Shown one piece after another: positions 1-11,025 of a stretch of 64,000 nt of DNA. This DNA is from Diploptera punctata (Eukaryota; Arthropoda; Insecta; Blattodea; Blaberidae), in the NCBI GenBank assembly GCA_030220185.1, contig JASPKZ010003415.1, positions 574,501-638,500 of the forward strand. The letters are read 5' to 3'. Within the stretch, counting starts at the first letter, position 1; each line of letters opens with the position of its first letter. The position numbers and the translations under genes are program-made. The notes under the pieces are model-generated. The model saw nothing but the letters and a program-made list of their open reading frames with translations, had not been told where the DNA came from and made no database searches.

Positions 1-491
1 TTCTACTCCTCACTTCAAATCTTGTAATATAACACAGTATTAACTCATATTTCAAAATAATTTGGGTGATAAAAGAAGACAGACAACGTGTCAGAAATAA
101 GGATAGATATATTGTGTAGAAAGAGGGATGCAAGTTTGAGAATGTAAAGCTTTGATTCAGCATTTCTTGCTCCACTGAAGCTGAAAAGAATAACTACCTC
201 TATCATCATAGAGTCATCGGCGCCTTCACAACCCCTGAATACATTGAGTCAGTATCTGCAGAACACACTCTTCAATTCATCATCCACTACAATGATTTAA
301 TTTAGTTACACATTCGGACACGTATTCAATATAACAATTACAACAGGGAGTTAGAGTCTCTTGTTACAATGTAATGACATAATGCATCTCCCACGTCTTA
401 ATTAATGCATTTCGCAATTCATTTGTTATTTTTTCTTTAACTTTGACCTACAATAAGGCTAATTCCATGGTAACTGATTACAATTTCCAAC
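1..491. other. No feature recognised
   Basis: AT-rich sequence with no recognisable coding segment, tRNA-like box or repeat shared with the rest of the window. Confidence 0.4.
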
Positions 492-505
492 AAAGTTAAA
501 TCCTA

Positions 506-988
506 ACTAACTAACTCATTGGCACTATCGAACCCGTAGGTTTATGTTCGCGCGGACATTAGCTCTCCATACATCCCTATCCTGAGCTAATGTTTTCCAA
601 TCATTCCCTGTATATTCTACTTCCCTAAATCAGAGTTAATGTTATTCTTATTCTTGGGCTGCCACCTGGGTGTTTTCTCTCTGGTTTTCCTAAAAGAAGC
701 TCTCATGTACAGCTTTCATTCCCCATTCGTGCCACATGTCCTGCCCATCACAGTCTTGTCATTGGTTCTCTGAATTAGTCCCCGCCCGGAGAACCGAATG
801 ATCTCCGGATAATTTTACCCCAGTGGAACCCATGCCCGCATTTCTTGACGGTTGTATTTTTACGGTGAAAGTCTACCAGTCCGGCATAGTTCACCCAATC
901 GGCAGCAATGCTACCGCCGGCGTAGCTCTCGGGATCATTTAAGCACGCAAGCCACTACACCACGACAAGTTAAAGATACCATGGAGGG
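506..988 (-). mobile_element. Chimeric retroinsertion: tRNA-like head joined to RTE LINE 3' tail
   Basis: A 14-bp direct repeat, AAAGTTAAATCCTA, lies at 492-505 and again at 989-1002, so the interval between is one insertion. Read on the minus strand, 506 to about 770 is the 3' end of the RTE-like LINE family seen whole at 15.4-16.7 kb, including its (AACT)n tail at 503-517. The upstream part (770-988) is not that LINE. Near 930-970 (minus) it has a tRNA-like A-box, TGGTGTAGTGGCTTGCG. I infer either a SINE with a LINE-derived tail or a template-switch chimera. Confidence 0.6.
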
Positions 989-1378
989 AAAGTTAAATCC
1001 TATATTAAATGTTCTTTTTATCTACTTTTGTTGCTAAAATAGGACAAAGGCTGACACTTTTCTACTGAATGGTTTCTCTTAATTATTATAAAAAATGAAA
1101 AACGCGCGTGTGCTTTGTATTGTAACCCACTGCATTTTGAGCGCTTCATGTTCCGACTGGGAGGATACAAACCAACGAATAAACTAGACTTTAACCAACT
1201 CAAATAAAATAAAAAATAATATGTTTATTTAAAGATTAATGTGCTATTACTTTTTCCAGGAAATAGCTAACAAAGTGATTAAATATTGTTTATAACTAGT
1301 TCGTTATTGCAAATTTTGCAATTACATTAATTTAAATAAATAAATTATATTGAATTAATTTAACAATTAAAATTTTCA

Positions 1379-1450
1379 ACTCTGCCGGATATCGAACCCG
1401 GCTTGGTAGTCAGGAAGTAGGCATGCTACCACCCGACAAACACGGTGGAT
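1379..1450 (-). repeat. tRNA-like SINE head
   Basis: The minus strand has a B-box-like GGGTTCGATATCC at 1385-1400 and a possible A-box around 1425 (GGGTGGTAGCATGCC), at roughly tRNA spacing. The stem pairs GCCGG with CCGGC around the B box. No tail shared with another SINE was seen, so this is a solitary SINE head or tRNA pseudogene. Confidence 0.45.
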
Positions 1451-1923
1451 TTAATTGAAAATAAATCGGATCATTAGGCATGGTAGTTTACCTGAATGTC
1501 TATTTAAAATAAACCGCTCTACCGGCCGTCATATTTGTTTTCTCATAACTAAACTGAATACATAGGAATTAAAAGAAAGATGTATTCTGCAAGCCTGCAA
1601 ACCGGACCATAAATTCGACTTCCTGAGGAATTCGATTGGTTTAAGTGGTTTCTGTACGACAAACTTAAAAATATAAATGTAACGCAACGCCTAATTTCTA
1701 TCCTGACTTCACCAAATTTCGAACCCAAATCCGCCACTGGTTCCTTCTGAATCGGATAAAAAAAACCGTCACGCAAGAACTGTTTAAATGAAGGCAATTC
1801 CTAAGCAAGTTAAATTTATGTTCCCATTTTACTGGTTTATGGAATATATATTTCATTAGTAAAATTCGAGAAATTCGTTTTCTGATGCATTCTTTTTTTA
1901 AAAGTTAATAATCATAGCTTTAT

Positions 1924-1924
1924 T

Positions 1925-1985
<61 letters not shown>

Positions 1986-2600
1986 TAGCTATATTTTACC
2001 TGGCAGAGTTAAGGCCTTTAGGACTTGTCTGCCACTCAAATAGGTTTTAAAAAGTACAAAAAAATGGTCTTACATCTAAATTACAATAAAAATAAACGAT
2101 TACATGTTATAAATACAATAAAATTATTATTTATAATGTATTTTGATTTACTCTAGATTTAACAAATTAAATATAGGCCTAATATGTACAAGGTATATAA
2201 AAAACGATAAAAAAATTATTAATGACATAGTATAAATTTAAATAAATAGAGAAAAATTAATTATTAGACAACAGGTAACTGTATAAGCGTGACTTAAAAG
2301 GGCCAAGTGTGCGGCAACCCCTGATATCTTGAGGAAGGAAATTCCAGGAGCGGGCAGAAGCTACTTTGAAGGAAGTAGAATAAGAGGAAGTGCAATGAAG
2401 AGGGATTGTTAGCAGACTGTGACCTAGTGTCAATATTGTGGTAAGAAGATAACTTCTCAAATCTGGAGGCCTGGTAATTAGGAGTTTAGGAATTCAGAAA
2501 CTTGAAAAGAAGTGAAAGAGAGTACAATTTACGTCTGTCAGTAAGACGGAGCCAAGAGAGGATATTGAAGTGTTCGAAAATATCGGTCTGCAATGAAAAT
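1924..2600 (-). mobile_element. 5'-truncated CR1/Jockey-like LINE 3' end with (TAA)n tail
   Basis: The minus strand encodes the end of a reverse transcriptase protein. A stop lies at about 2257, preceded by WNFLPQDIRGCR and further up by LSWLRLTDRRKLYSLSLL in a shifted frame. This WNSLP..IR ending is typical of Jockey/CR1-like LINEs, and related tails lie at 55.1 kb (plus) and 58.3 kb (minus). The 3' UTR runs down to about 1990 and ends in an (AAT)n tract at 1924-1983, the expected kind of 3' tail. A matching UTR is at 33.1-33.3 kb on the plus strand. Frameshifted and inactive. Confidence 0.7.
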
Positions 2601-2879
2601 AATTCATGCATAATCACAAATTATCATTACTTATCTCTTATTGTTGTGTAATTTGAGACCAATTTAAATAATATCTACAATTATTTCTGTCCATTACATT
2701 ATTAAAAATGTGAAATAAATTATATTAATATGCCGGTATCTTGTAGAATATATTACTAATGCGCGGGTTAATTAAATCGTATGGTATACATTGCGACGAA
2801 ACAGACATGTCGGACTGCTAGTTAATTTTTAATGTTTGGTTTCAGGTAAACCCTCTCTTCTAATACTCAGATTTTGCTG

Positions 2880-3992
2880 GTTGTTTGAGATTACCTTTGC
2901 CTTTGCAGATGACCAGATTTTAATAGTAAAAACGGAAGACGAATTACAAAGTATGCTATATAAACTAAATGAAGTATAAACAAAATACAGTATGGAAATA
3001 TCATCAGAAAAATAAAAAACAATGGCTTTCAAGGGCGCTCATCCATTTCGGACAAAGATTTTATTATTCCGGCTTTTACAATAAATATACATTTTTCCGG
3101 TACCCATGTTCACAGTTAACTACACATTTGTTTCAACACATTTTTCCATTCCTGTATGTTCATCCATATGTCTTCTTCTATTTCCCATTCCCTCTTAGCT
3201 TCATTGATTCCCTGAATCCACGTAATAGTTGGTCTACCCTTATTTTTCCTTCCCTGTGGTTCCCAATCCATGATTATCTTAGGTAGTCTTCCTCCTTCCA
3301 TTCTTCTAATGTGTCCGTACCAATTTAATTGTTTCTTCTTTATAAAATCTAATATTGAATATTGTACCTGCATTTTTTCTTTTATATATGAATTTCTGAT
3401 TTTATCCTGCCTGGATATTCTTGCAGCACTCGGACAAAGAAAATGTTAGAAAGAAAATAAACCAATAGAACAGGTGGTAAGATATAACTTCCTGGGTTGC
3501 GATATATCATATACAGCGGAAACAGATATAAATAACAAACTAAATATGTTTAATTATATAACAGGAACATTAAAAAGAACTTTGAAAAATAAAGTTAGGA
3601 AAGACTCTATAATGAAATTATACAAGACAATGGCAGTGCCTATTATTACTTATGGATCCGAAACATGGACAGTGACAACACAACAATCTGCCAGAATACA
3701 AGCTGCTGAAATTATATTCCTCAGCCCAATAGCAGGATATCAAAGAGCAGACAAAAAACACAACACAGAAATAAGACAACAACTAAAAGTAGAGGAATTA
3801 AACACAACAATAGTGAAATACAGAACAAACTGGAAAGAATACTTGGCAAGGATGACTGAGAATATAATACCAAAAGCTGCATACCACAAGGAAGAACAAG
3901 TTTGGGAAGACCAAAGAGAAGATGGAAACAGCAGCAATTTGGAGCCGGAAGAGGCTAGTAGATAAGCCTAAACCGTGACGAAGAAGAAGAAG
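2880..3992 (+). mobile_element. RTE-like LINE family B fragment, split by a nested LINE
   Basis: Frame pieces before 3058 read FADDQILIVKTEDELQ (reverse-transcriptase catalytic box YADD/FADD) and MEISSEK..TMAFKG. After 3431 the frame continues VRYNFLGCDISYTAETDINN, then MAVPIITYGSETWT, a conserved post-RT block, ending near 3965. The element ends in a (GAA)n tail at 3980-3990. A longer copy of the same family at 17.2-19.5 kb lacks the insert at 3059-3430 and supplies the empty-site comparison. The 5' half, including the endonuclease, is missing. Confidence 0.8.
3059..3430 (-). mobile_element. Nested 5'-truncated LINE (C-terminal tail) with 10-bp TSD
   Basis: Flanked by CGGACAAAGA at 3049-3058 and 3431-3440. 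The minus strand encodes a LINE C-terminus (LNWYGHIRRMEGGRLPKII, then GRKNKGRPTITW). It ends in an A-rich 3' end at 3059, as expected of target-primed insertion. The peptide is a relative of the tail at 25.0-25.3 kb and is different from the host LINE. Confidence 0.8.
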
Positions 3993-4116
3993 ACGGTTTT
4001 TAAAAGGAGTTAGGATGTCAAGAGTCTCTGTAATGAATTTCCAGAATTGATCCTATGTTTAATTTCTTTGTATACATTTCATTCCTATTTATAATTATTG
4101 CTCCTAGGTAGAATTC
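3993..4116 (-). mobile_element. RTE LINE family A fragment
   Basis: About 120 bp matches, with substitutions and small gaps, the segment of the family A LINE at 15.91-16.05 kb (GGAGTT..GACATCAAGAGTCTCTG and TTGAGCCTATGTTTAATTTC). It abuts the GAA tail of the preceding family B copy. No usable reading frame. Confidence 0.65.
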
Positions 4117-5333
4117 AGACACGTTTTATAACAGAAGTTAATATAGTTGTGTACGATTGTTTTATTAGCTACGAATTTTAAAATTTAACTTCAATAGTTT
4201 CATTCCTTCGGAATTCGCTAAAAGAGTTGAAAGAAGAATTAGGAGATATCCACTGTGAAATGATCTGAGGAAGTGTAGGTGGTAGAGTAGCCCTGTGGAC
4301 TAGATATCAACCTCACTGTCCATTATATATTCCAGCGGTCGCTTCACATCAGTTAACTTGCCATTAGGTAAATCATGCGTATGATTGTCATTGAATGGGG
4401 GGGTTAACTAGTAGTCAATGGCGCCGCTGCTGCTGTTAAATAAAAAAGAAGAAAACGAGACAAAATTGTGCAAATGTTACAAATGAAGAGACAAAGGAAT
4501 ATTTTTAAAAAATAGGTGGTTGGAGAGGGTAAAACAGTAATTAGAGCTCGTTATTTTAGCCACTTCCATGCGGAACGTTGTTCCCGTAGGACTAGTATCA
4601 TGTATCGGAATTATGATTATTTTCCAAAATGAAATTATATCCTATGGCAATTATTCTTTCCAATATTACTCCAAAGGGGCTGATTCCACACATCAACGTG
4701 TCAAAATTCTCGCTCCTAACCCATCGTATCTAAATGTTGTGCGATAAAAGTATTATATTAGATCAAAAGTGAAGATAACTAAATCTATGGCTTATGGAAG
4801 CCATCGGTTCAATGGTGCATTCACTGAGGACTTCCACCTGTCTCTATTTTTTGTCAACTGAATCCAGTTCATATCCCTGATTTCCAGTTCCCTAAGTTCC
4901 ATCAAAATGAATCTTTGCACCTATGCCTAGATCTTCTAATGATCTTTTTCCCCATGGGTATTCCAATAAAATCAAATCATTAGAGTTACCTGACTATATA
5001 TCTCAATCTCATAGAATCAAGAAGTTCTTGAAAGCCCTATATACATAATGCCAAGTAACATGGGTCAATATATAAATAAATCCTCCTGTATCCGTTTATA
5101 CCATATATAATACCTTTGGCGTTTAATTTTTTTCTCGCTTCGAGAATAACTAAAACTCACTATGATCGATGGTATTATATTCGATAACTTACGAGCTTCA
5201 AGCAAAATAAGAATAAAAATAATAAAATAAAAATAAAATGTGCTCGTTTCCAATTGCAGTTTTCAGATGGGGCATCAATTAAAGGGAAAGACTTAGTTGA
5301 GACCAAAGGTATAATATATTATACCTTACATAA
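4117..5333. other. No gene recognised; possible decayed tRNA-like head near 4275
   Basis: AT-rich, with no shared repeat identified. At 4270-4345 the text AGTAGCCCTGTGGACTAGA followed by GGTCGCTTCACATC faintly resembles a tRNA-derived SINE head, but the box match is too weak to call. Confidence 0.3.
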
Positions 5334-5513
5334 AATTAGCTATAACGGTTGGGGGACTCGACATGCTAACCACATGTCACCCCTACACTGGCTGTTGATC
5401 ATCTACCTCTGTGATTGACACATGTGGATGTGAAGGGCCAGCAGCCGGCTGGTAAAAGGGCAACCGCTGAAAAGTGAAAAGACCCTCAATCAATCAATCA
5501 ATCAATCAAACAT
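5334..5513 (+). repeat. SINE-C, 5'-truncated copy
   Basis: Matches the 3' two thirds of the full SINE-C at 37.67-38.02 kb: CATGCTAACCACATGTCACC, then GTGATTGACACATGTGGATG, then AAAAGGGCAACCGCTGAAAA. It ends in a (CAAT)n tail at about 5488-5510. Confidence 0.75.
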
Positions 5514-6207
5514 AAAATTAAATGCCCTCCTTAATTTGTTTTTTGAAAATTTGTTATTTTGACTCCTAAGAGTCTATCAAACGTGAAAATATAATTATAT
5601 AATAAAAAACCGTGAATTCAGGGCCCCAATAAAAGTTCCTCCATTTTCTGAACTCCCCGAATTTGTTTTATTTGGCTCCCTAGAAAACCCATTAAACACT
5701 TAATTTGACAATGCGCTGTATGCATAATTAAAAACTAATATAACATATAAAACCGTTGTAATTAAAACTAGTGTGACATATTATGAGTGTAATAGTCAAA
5801 TTTACACAATAAACTTTACTCGATTGCAGAAATCTATACAAAGTAGTCTAATTTGTTATGTGTAGTAAAACAACGGTAGAACAACCACCACGTCATCACC
5901 AGCTAATGGTATTCGAGGAGTCCACTTCCATGTAAACTCAACACTGGTCACAGCCCAGAAAATGGCGATTTGGGACGTGTGTGAATACTTGATGCGTCGA
6001 AACCAGGAACACCATAACAGATTACATAACACCATAGAATATGGTATATTTAATTTCCATTCATTAATTACAAACAATGAACCTACACATGGTTCCCATG
6101 TTACAGGTATTGATAGCCCGAGCACTTTCTTGTTCTAATCTAATTTAATGATTGTTGTATATCAAGTACTATTTTTTTTGTCTAAAGCCAACAAGTTGTC
6201 TTTTATG
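5514..6207. other. No feature recognised
   Basis: AT-rich. A short open stretch around 5856-6125 has no recognisable motif in either orientation and no second copy in the window. Confidence 0.3.
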
Positions 6208-6473
6208 ACATTTCTGGTTTTCTCCCCTGACATTGGCGGAATTGTAATCCATTTCGTAGGGCACCTGGAAGCGGGAGTTACGTTACCCCGATGATATGAT
6301 GGGTGATAAATGATAATGAAGCGCCGGGGAGAGTTCTTAACCTAAACTTAACATAAATTCCAGACCATGGGAAACCACAGAAATAATGCCCTTTAAGGAA
6401 AAATTCCTAGGGTTTGAGCGGGAATCGAACTGTAGTTACAAACGCTGACCACTAGTACATGAGGCAGGTCATA
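6208..6473 (-). repeat. SINE-D copy
   Basis: Reverse complement of the SINE-D unit at 56.6-56.9 kb. The tRNA-like head lies at about 6415-6473 (minus strand CTAGTGGTCAGCG and a B-box-like GTTCGATTCCCGC). The body contains the AACTCTCC..GGCGCTTCATTATC stretch and ends in the AATTCCGCCAATG..GGGAGAAAACC motif. Confidence 0.7.
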
Positions 6474-6518
6474 TCAAGTACTGTTACTAACCGGTAATCA
6501 CATGAAATATAATTAATA

Positions 6519-7467
6519 CAGTAAAACGTGCTCAAATCGCAATCGCACGGGACCATTTTGTTCCACATTAGACAAAATTACGCATTATACAAACAACAGA
6601 AACTTTATTAATAATCTTAGATTATAAAGTACCGCATATGTACGTAGCTTGTATTAATTGTAGTTCTGCTGCTTTTAAAAAGTGAAGTATAGTATGTATA
6701 AGAGACTTTGACGGTAACGCGCGAAAAAGAGTCCAGTATCGTCAGTGTTAAAATGTTCTCATAGGCGCGTATCCTGAAACTGAAGTATGCAGTTTCGGTT
6801 TCCGCTCACTAACTACAGTTTGGTCCACATCCTTTTATTCTCTCAAATTTTATTCCACACTTCATTGTATCGACTTTTGAAACTATCAGCTAACCTAAAG
6901 ATGCCTCGAAATCGTTATTCCCTAGGGATTTAGTAATAACTACAGCTTGGCTTTGTAGTATCGGTCCGACAATTTGGAGATTTATCTTCAATCACTTTCA
7001 CTTTTTCGTTTTAATGTCAAATGATACATACGTTTTAGCCATCTTTATTCTGTAAATTCAAAACGTACCTATGAAAGATCGGTCTTAGAACTTAAACTAA
7101 TTTAAAATTTTACAGTGCAATTGTTATTTGAAAGAAAAGTACATGTATTTCGCATAACGGGTGTGCAGTGAGGCCGAAATAACATTTCAGGTACGGTAGC
7201 TCTACTTCACCTGGCGGTAGGAATCATTCCTTATTGTTTTTTTTTTGTCTAACGGAAATTCAATGAAGTGGAAACTAATTTATTTCTCTTCACACAACAT
7301 TTTTTTCATGAATTGTGTAGAAATATCCTTCCGTTTCCGCGTTGGACAGGTTCCGTTTTATACAAAATAGATACACTAAAATTATTATTTCGCCGGGACC
7401 AATAAAATTTGTTCTCATTGGACAGATTTCCGCATTATTCACGTTCCGGTTTAAACAAGTTTTACTG
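6519..7467 (-). mobile_element. pogo/Tigger (Jerky-like) DNA transposon relic
   Basis: Terminal inverted repeats open with CAGTAAAAC at both ends (6519 onward; 7467 backward), with TA on each side (6517-6518 and 7468-7469). CAGTAAAACcT-type ends and TA targets are typical of pogo/Tigger elements. On the minus strand near 6700-6760 a frame reads HFNTDDTGLFF, the conserved first-catalytic-aspartate motif of DDE1 transposases (FNxDETGLF). A second copy at 38.4-39.9 kb shares most of the sequence. Internally deleted and frameshifted. Confidence 0.75.
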
Positions 7468-7471
7468 TATT

Positions 7472-7639
7472 GACTTAGGCTTTCACGGCCGGAGTTGCAA
7501 TGATGATCTTGAAGAAGATTTCCGGGTTATAGGCCGTGGTCTTGAGGCTTGAAGTTCCCCGACTTTCGCCAGAGACTGCGTCTGGCATCCTCAAAGGTTG
7601 TCTTGAGAGTCTCAGCCCGGAAATCTTCTTCAAGATCAT
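7472..7639 (-). mobile_element. Small foldback insertion with hammerhead-like core (Penelope-type tail?)
   Basis: Inserted at the end of the pogo relic: the 16-bp host stretch CAAGTTTTACTGTATT is present at 7456-7471 and 7640-7655. A perfect 25-bp inverted repeat (7502-7526 and 7616-7640) encloses about 90 bp. On the minus strand within 7550-7600 a strong stem GCCAGA..TCTGGC is followed by GAAAGTC and preceded by TTGAGGA. This resembles the stem II and GAAA part of a hammerhead ribozyme, with a degenerate CUGAUGA box. Penelope-like elements carry such ribozymes; family assignment is inferred. Confidence 0.5.
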
Positions 7640-7655
7640 CAAGTTTTACTGTATT

Positions 7656-8424
7656 TGTTTCCTACTGCTGTTCACAATGCGCTCTAAAATTATAAAGTTC
7701 ACATGAATTCGATACCAGATTCTGAAACAGCATTAAGCCTAAAGCTAATGATTAAATAATGAAGGTCTGATTTTTTAATTTCATTTGATTATAAATCAAC
7801 TTACTATTTATAATTTTATTATTTTAATATGAAATGACGTTATTAATTTAAATATTTAAAAAATATCAATTCATCAATTGAACATTTAATTTTCATATCG
7901 AATACAATAAAGATCATAGATACCACATGTAAAACAAAGCATGTAAATATGAGGGAAAACGAAACAATAAATGATATCTGCATTAATTTTTAAACAATGA
8001 CATTTCTATTATAATCTACTGTATTTAAATGCCATCTAAATTAACAGTATATTTCATTATGATATAAAACAATTATAATAACCAGGGGGAAAAAATGTCC
8101 ATCAGCAAGAGCTGCGCATACTAAGCGAATTCTTTATCAAATCGAATGTATGGTCCCATTATGATGGTTTACAGAATACATATTTATATTGTTAAATTTG
8201 AAAAAATCATTATCTGATGCCAGTTTATTTAAAAGTGTGGACTACAATGAAAATAAGCCCTGCCTAACCGTAGGTTATTACCTACGTATTGCGTATTCTT
8301 ATACAATTTGGTATCAATTTAAATAATATAGGCTATACTAATTCATTTTTCCATTACTGTATTAAAATATCAAGTAACGTAAACTAATAAATCTTATAGG
8401 ATACATAATTGGTGTATCCACTGC
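7656..8424. other. No feature recognised
   Basis: Very AT-rich, without open frames, tRNA-like boxes or copies elsewhere in the window. Confidence 0.35.
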
Positions 8425-8630
8425 CAATATTCTCTCTGGTTTTCCTACAAAAACTTTCCATCAGTCTCTCTCATTTCCCATTCATGCATTCTATGAGACT
8501 TAACTATTCATATTACATCTACTTTCCCATAGGGGCCATGTAGCTCGCTGTTTTGTAGTTTTATATATTCACCTATTTGTTTTCGTTATTTTTTGTTCCA
8601 AAATAATTTCGTAATTACTTCATATACCGG
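8425..8630 (-). mobile_element. RTE LINE family A fragment
   Basis: Degenerate copy of the C-terminal coding part of family A (compare 15.60-15.81 kb): TCTCTGGTTTTCCTAC, then GAGACTTAAC and CCATGTAGCTCG. No open frame. Confidence 0.65.
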
Positions 8631-8788
8631 TATATATTTTTTTGTAAGCCCATGTTTTCCCTTTACAGAGATTTAGGCGCTCTCTCCCTACAGGGAAGAA
8701 TTTGAACCATACTAATTTAGTTATATTTGTTTTCGTATAGATGTCATTTTGAGTGGTCCGTGGTCAGCGTACCGCCTCATAGGCTACT

Positions 8789-9032
8789 AACATCTAAGAA
8801 ACCAAGGTAGTACTAGGACGGGAAAATTCGGTAAATTTTCCTTAGAGGCCGTTTCATTCAGGCTTAAGGATTTTTTACGAGCCTGGAAATCTTCAGACTC
8901 GGGACTAACAGCTAAAAGTCCCTCCCGGAGGACTTGCTCCTTGGATTTTTCCATCCTAAAAAAACCCACCGACCCCTTCCGGATTTGAACCCGCGACCCT
9001 CGGGCAAGGAGCATAACCACTAGTCCACCGCA
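8789..9032 (-). repeat. SINE-E copy
   Basis: tRNA-like head at 8975-9032 (minus): A-box-like TGGACTAGTGGTTATGCTCC and B-box-like CGGGTTCAAATCC. The body includes CTTCCGG..AGGACTTGCT, the AGTC.GAAGATTTCC block and AAATCCTT..GCCTGAA. The same body occurs at 10.79-11.02 kb (plus) and 26.31-26.47 kb (plus). Confidence 0.7.
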
Positions 9033-9035
9033 GCC

Positions 9036-10207
9036 CATATAACTTATATATAAATCCATGTTTGTTTGTTTGTTTGTTTGTTTGTTTGTTTATTCGTATT
9101 TTATGCGCGAATATACCGTTCATCCGATTGTGATAGGGTTTTTTACAAAATGTTCAGGAGATTCCCGGGATCAACATAGGCTATAAGAGAGTTGTGATAC
9201 TCAACTCCGACACCCTTAAAAATCGTCCTTTGTAGTGGAAAACGTGAAAAAGTAGCTCTTTGGACGCTTAAATGGCTTATGCTGCCCAAACCATGACAAA
9301 CACACAAAATTAATGTACACAGAACTGAATAACTCAAACAGCACTACAAAAAAGTCCGCGACAGCACGTGTTTATCTCTTACGGATAACTCACAAAACCC
9401 ATTTTTGTCTTTCATTGATACCAAGCCGATCGAGACAAGTACGTCGATTCCTGTGCAAGCATAGCAGCACATGGCGGGTATTCTTTTACGGATAACTCAC
9501 AATAACAAATTTTGTCATTTAGATTTAGATTTATTTATTTAGCTTGGTGGAGTTAAGGCCATGTGGTCTTCTCTTCCACTCACCAGGACACACATATATT
9601 ACATCAGAATATAACAATTAAAATGAACTCTAATATTAAATACTAAATAAAAATTTGATCAAAAAGATAATAGCTATTATATTACGATCTATAATGCAAC
9701 CAGTTAATGTTAGATAAAATTAAGATTAAAACTAATAATAAAATGTATACAAGCAAGACTTATTAAATTGTCCCTGTCTAATGTTTATAATGCCAAGATA
9801 AGTAGATTCCCGGACAATACCGGGTAATCAGCACGAGGAATCTTAAAAAAAAATATGATATATTTTTATAATTTTTTTACTTAATCAACTAATCATAAGA
9901 AGTATATTAATTTTTGTCTTTCAGCTCATTTATGCCAAAAATATCGGGATGAGTAGATTCCCGGATAACGCCGGGTAAACTGCACGGGGTATCTAAAATA
10001 ATTGTGATATAATTTTTTCCTTTTACTCATTTAACTAAACATAAAACACATTAATTTTCGTATTTCAGCTCATTTATGTCAAGAAGATCGGGATATCTAA
10101 GAAATATAAATTTATAATTATTTTTCCTCCTTCTTTTTCGACTAAACATAAAAGCACATTCATTTTCATTTGTTTTGGCGTAGTAGCGCACGCCGGGTAT
10201 TAGCTAG
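9036..10207 (+). mobile_element. Non-autonomous Helitron-like element with internal repeat units
   Basis: The 5' part (TGTTTG repeats, then CATCCGATTGTGATAGG, AAAATGTTCAGGAGATTCCC) is shared with 40.93-41.21 kb (inverted) and 47.64-47.83 kb. The 3' end at 10180-10207 has a GGCG..CGCC hairpin arm followed by GGGTATTAGCTAG, and similar ends occur at 49.55 and 50.95 kb. A short 3' hairpin followed by CTAG is Helitron-like, and no terminal inverted repeats or target duplication were found. Inside are units beginning near TAGATTCCCGG at about 9790 and 9955, matching the array at 40.15-40.92 kb. No Rep/helicase coding is present. A LINE tail interrupts it at 9520-9786. Confidence 0.6.
9520..9786 (-). 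mobile_element. CR1-like LINE 3' UTR fragment inside the Helitron-like element
   Basis: Nearly identical to 57.79-58.07 kb: GGTGGAGTTAAGGCCATGTG, then ATATTACATCAGAATATAAC and AATGTATACAAGCAA. Helitron-type sequence (TTTTGTCATTTA / ATGCCAAGATAAG) resumes on both sides, so this is a nested insertion. Confidence 0.7.
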
Positions 10208-10230
10208 TGTATATATATATATATATATAT

Positions 10231-10297
<67 letters not shown>
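10208..10297. repeat. (TA)n-(TTTA)n microsatellite
   Basis: TA dinucleotides from about 10208 to 10231 pass into pure TTTA tetranucleotides to 10297, directly after the Helitron-like 3' end. Confidence 0.95.
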
Positions 10298-10369
10298 TAT
10301 TTAAGTATGTGGTCATGTTTTGTATCTTTATAATTCAACCGGAAAATAAAATATTGAATTTATCTATTT

Positions 10370-10560
10370 ATTTTGGATGCAACTGATCCTTGAAATGCAT
10401 ATCCAGAGTTTAGGCTACGTTTAATTCTTTTCAGCACCTCATACCTGTTTCTGATTTTTGCTCCTAAGCATTTGAATTCTTCGACTTCTTCAAAATCTCC
10501 CTTATTTTTTACTACGTGTCCAATTTCATTTAATATTTTAGTTCTACGCGTGACCAGTTT
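10370..10560 (-). mobile_element. RTE-like LINE coding fragment
   Basis: The minus-strand frame reads NKGDFEEVEEFKCLGAKIRN then IKRSLNSGYAFQ, clearly related to NEGNFEEVPEFKYLETIITN and IKHRLNSGN of the family A protein at 15.4-16.7 kb. Only this 60-residue post-RT block survives. Confidence 0.7.
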
Positions 10561-10571
10561 CTTCTGTATTA

Positions 10572-10775
10572 TATAAATTGGAGTCTCTGTGTTGCAAGTG
10601 GTTAGACACTCGCCCACCACTTCTAGTTCTCGTGTCCGCGTCTCCGTCACTGCATATGGGGTTTGTGGTAGAGGATCGGAGCCAGGACAGATTTTTCTTG
10701 GGGTTTTCCCCGTTTCCTGTGATATAAACTTCGTCTATATCTTTCAATTCTCATGTCATCCATTTGGTTTCATAT
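10572..10775 (+). repeat. Possible SINE with tRNA-like head
   Basis: TTGCAAGTGGTTAGACACTC at about 10588 resembles a Pol III A box and is followed by TTCTCGTGTCCGCG where a B box would sit, then a GGGGTTTTCCCCG stretch like those in other SINEs of the window. No second copy was seen. Confidence 0.35.
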
Positions 10776-10787
10776 AATTGCATCGGT

Positions 10788-11025
10788 TACTGAAATGGTT
10801 CGACAGTCCTGTTCAGCCGGCACCATGTACTTGCTCTACACGAGGGTCGCGGATTCAAACCATCCTGGGGACAATAGATTTTTAGAGTGGAAAAATTCCA
10901 ACAGACAAGTCCTCCGGGAGAGGCTTTAAACGGTGGACTCCGAATCTGAAGATTTTCATGCTCGTAAAAGTACCTCAAGCCTCAATAAAAAGGCCTCTAA
11001 GCAAAATTTAACCAACTTTTCTCCA
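10788..11025 (+). repeat. SINE-E copy
   Basis: A degenerate head at about 10800-10875 ends in GGGTCGCGGATTCAAACC (B-box-like). The body has AAGTCCTCCGGGAGAGGCTT, then GAATCTGAAGATTTTCATGC and GCCTCTAAGCAAAATTTAAC, the same order as the inverted copy at 8.79-9.03 kb. Confidence 0.7.

Noticed and set aside
9313..9495. Small ORF within the Helitron-like element
   Set aside because: No motif, no Rep/helicase similarity; spans internal repeat units.
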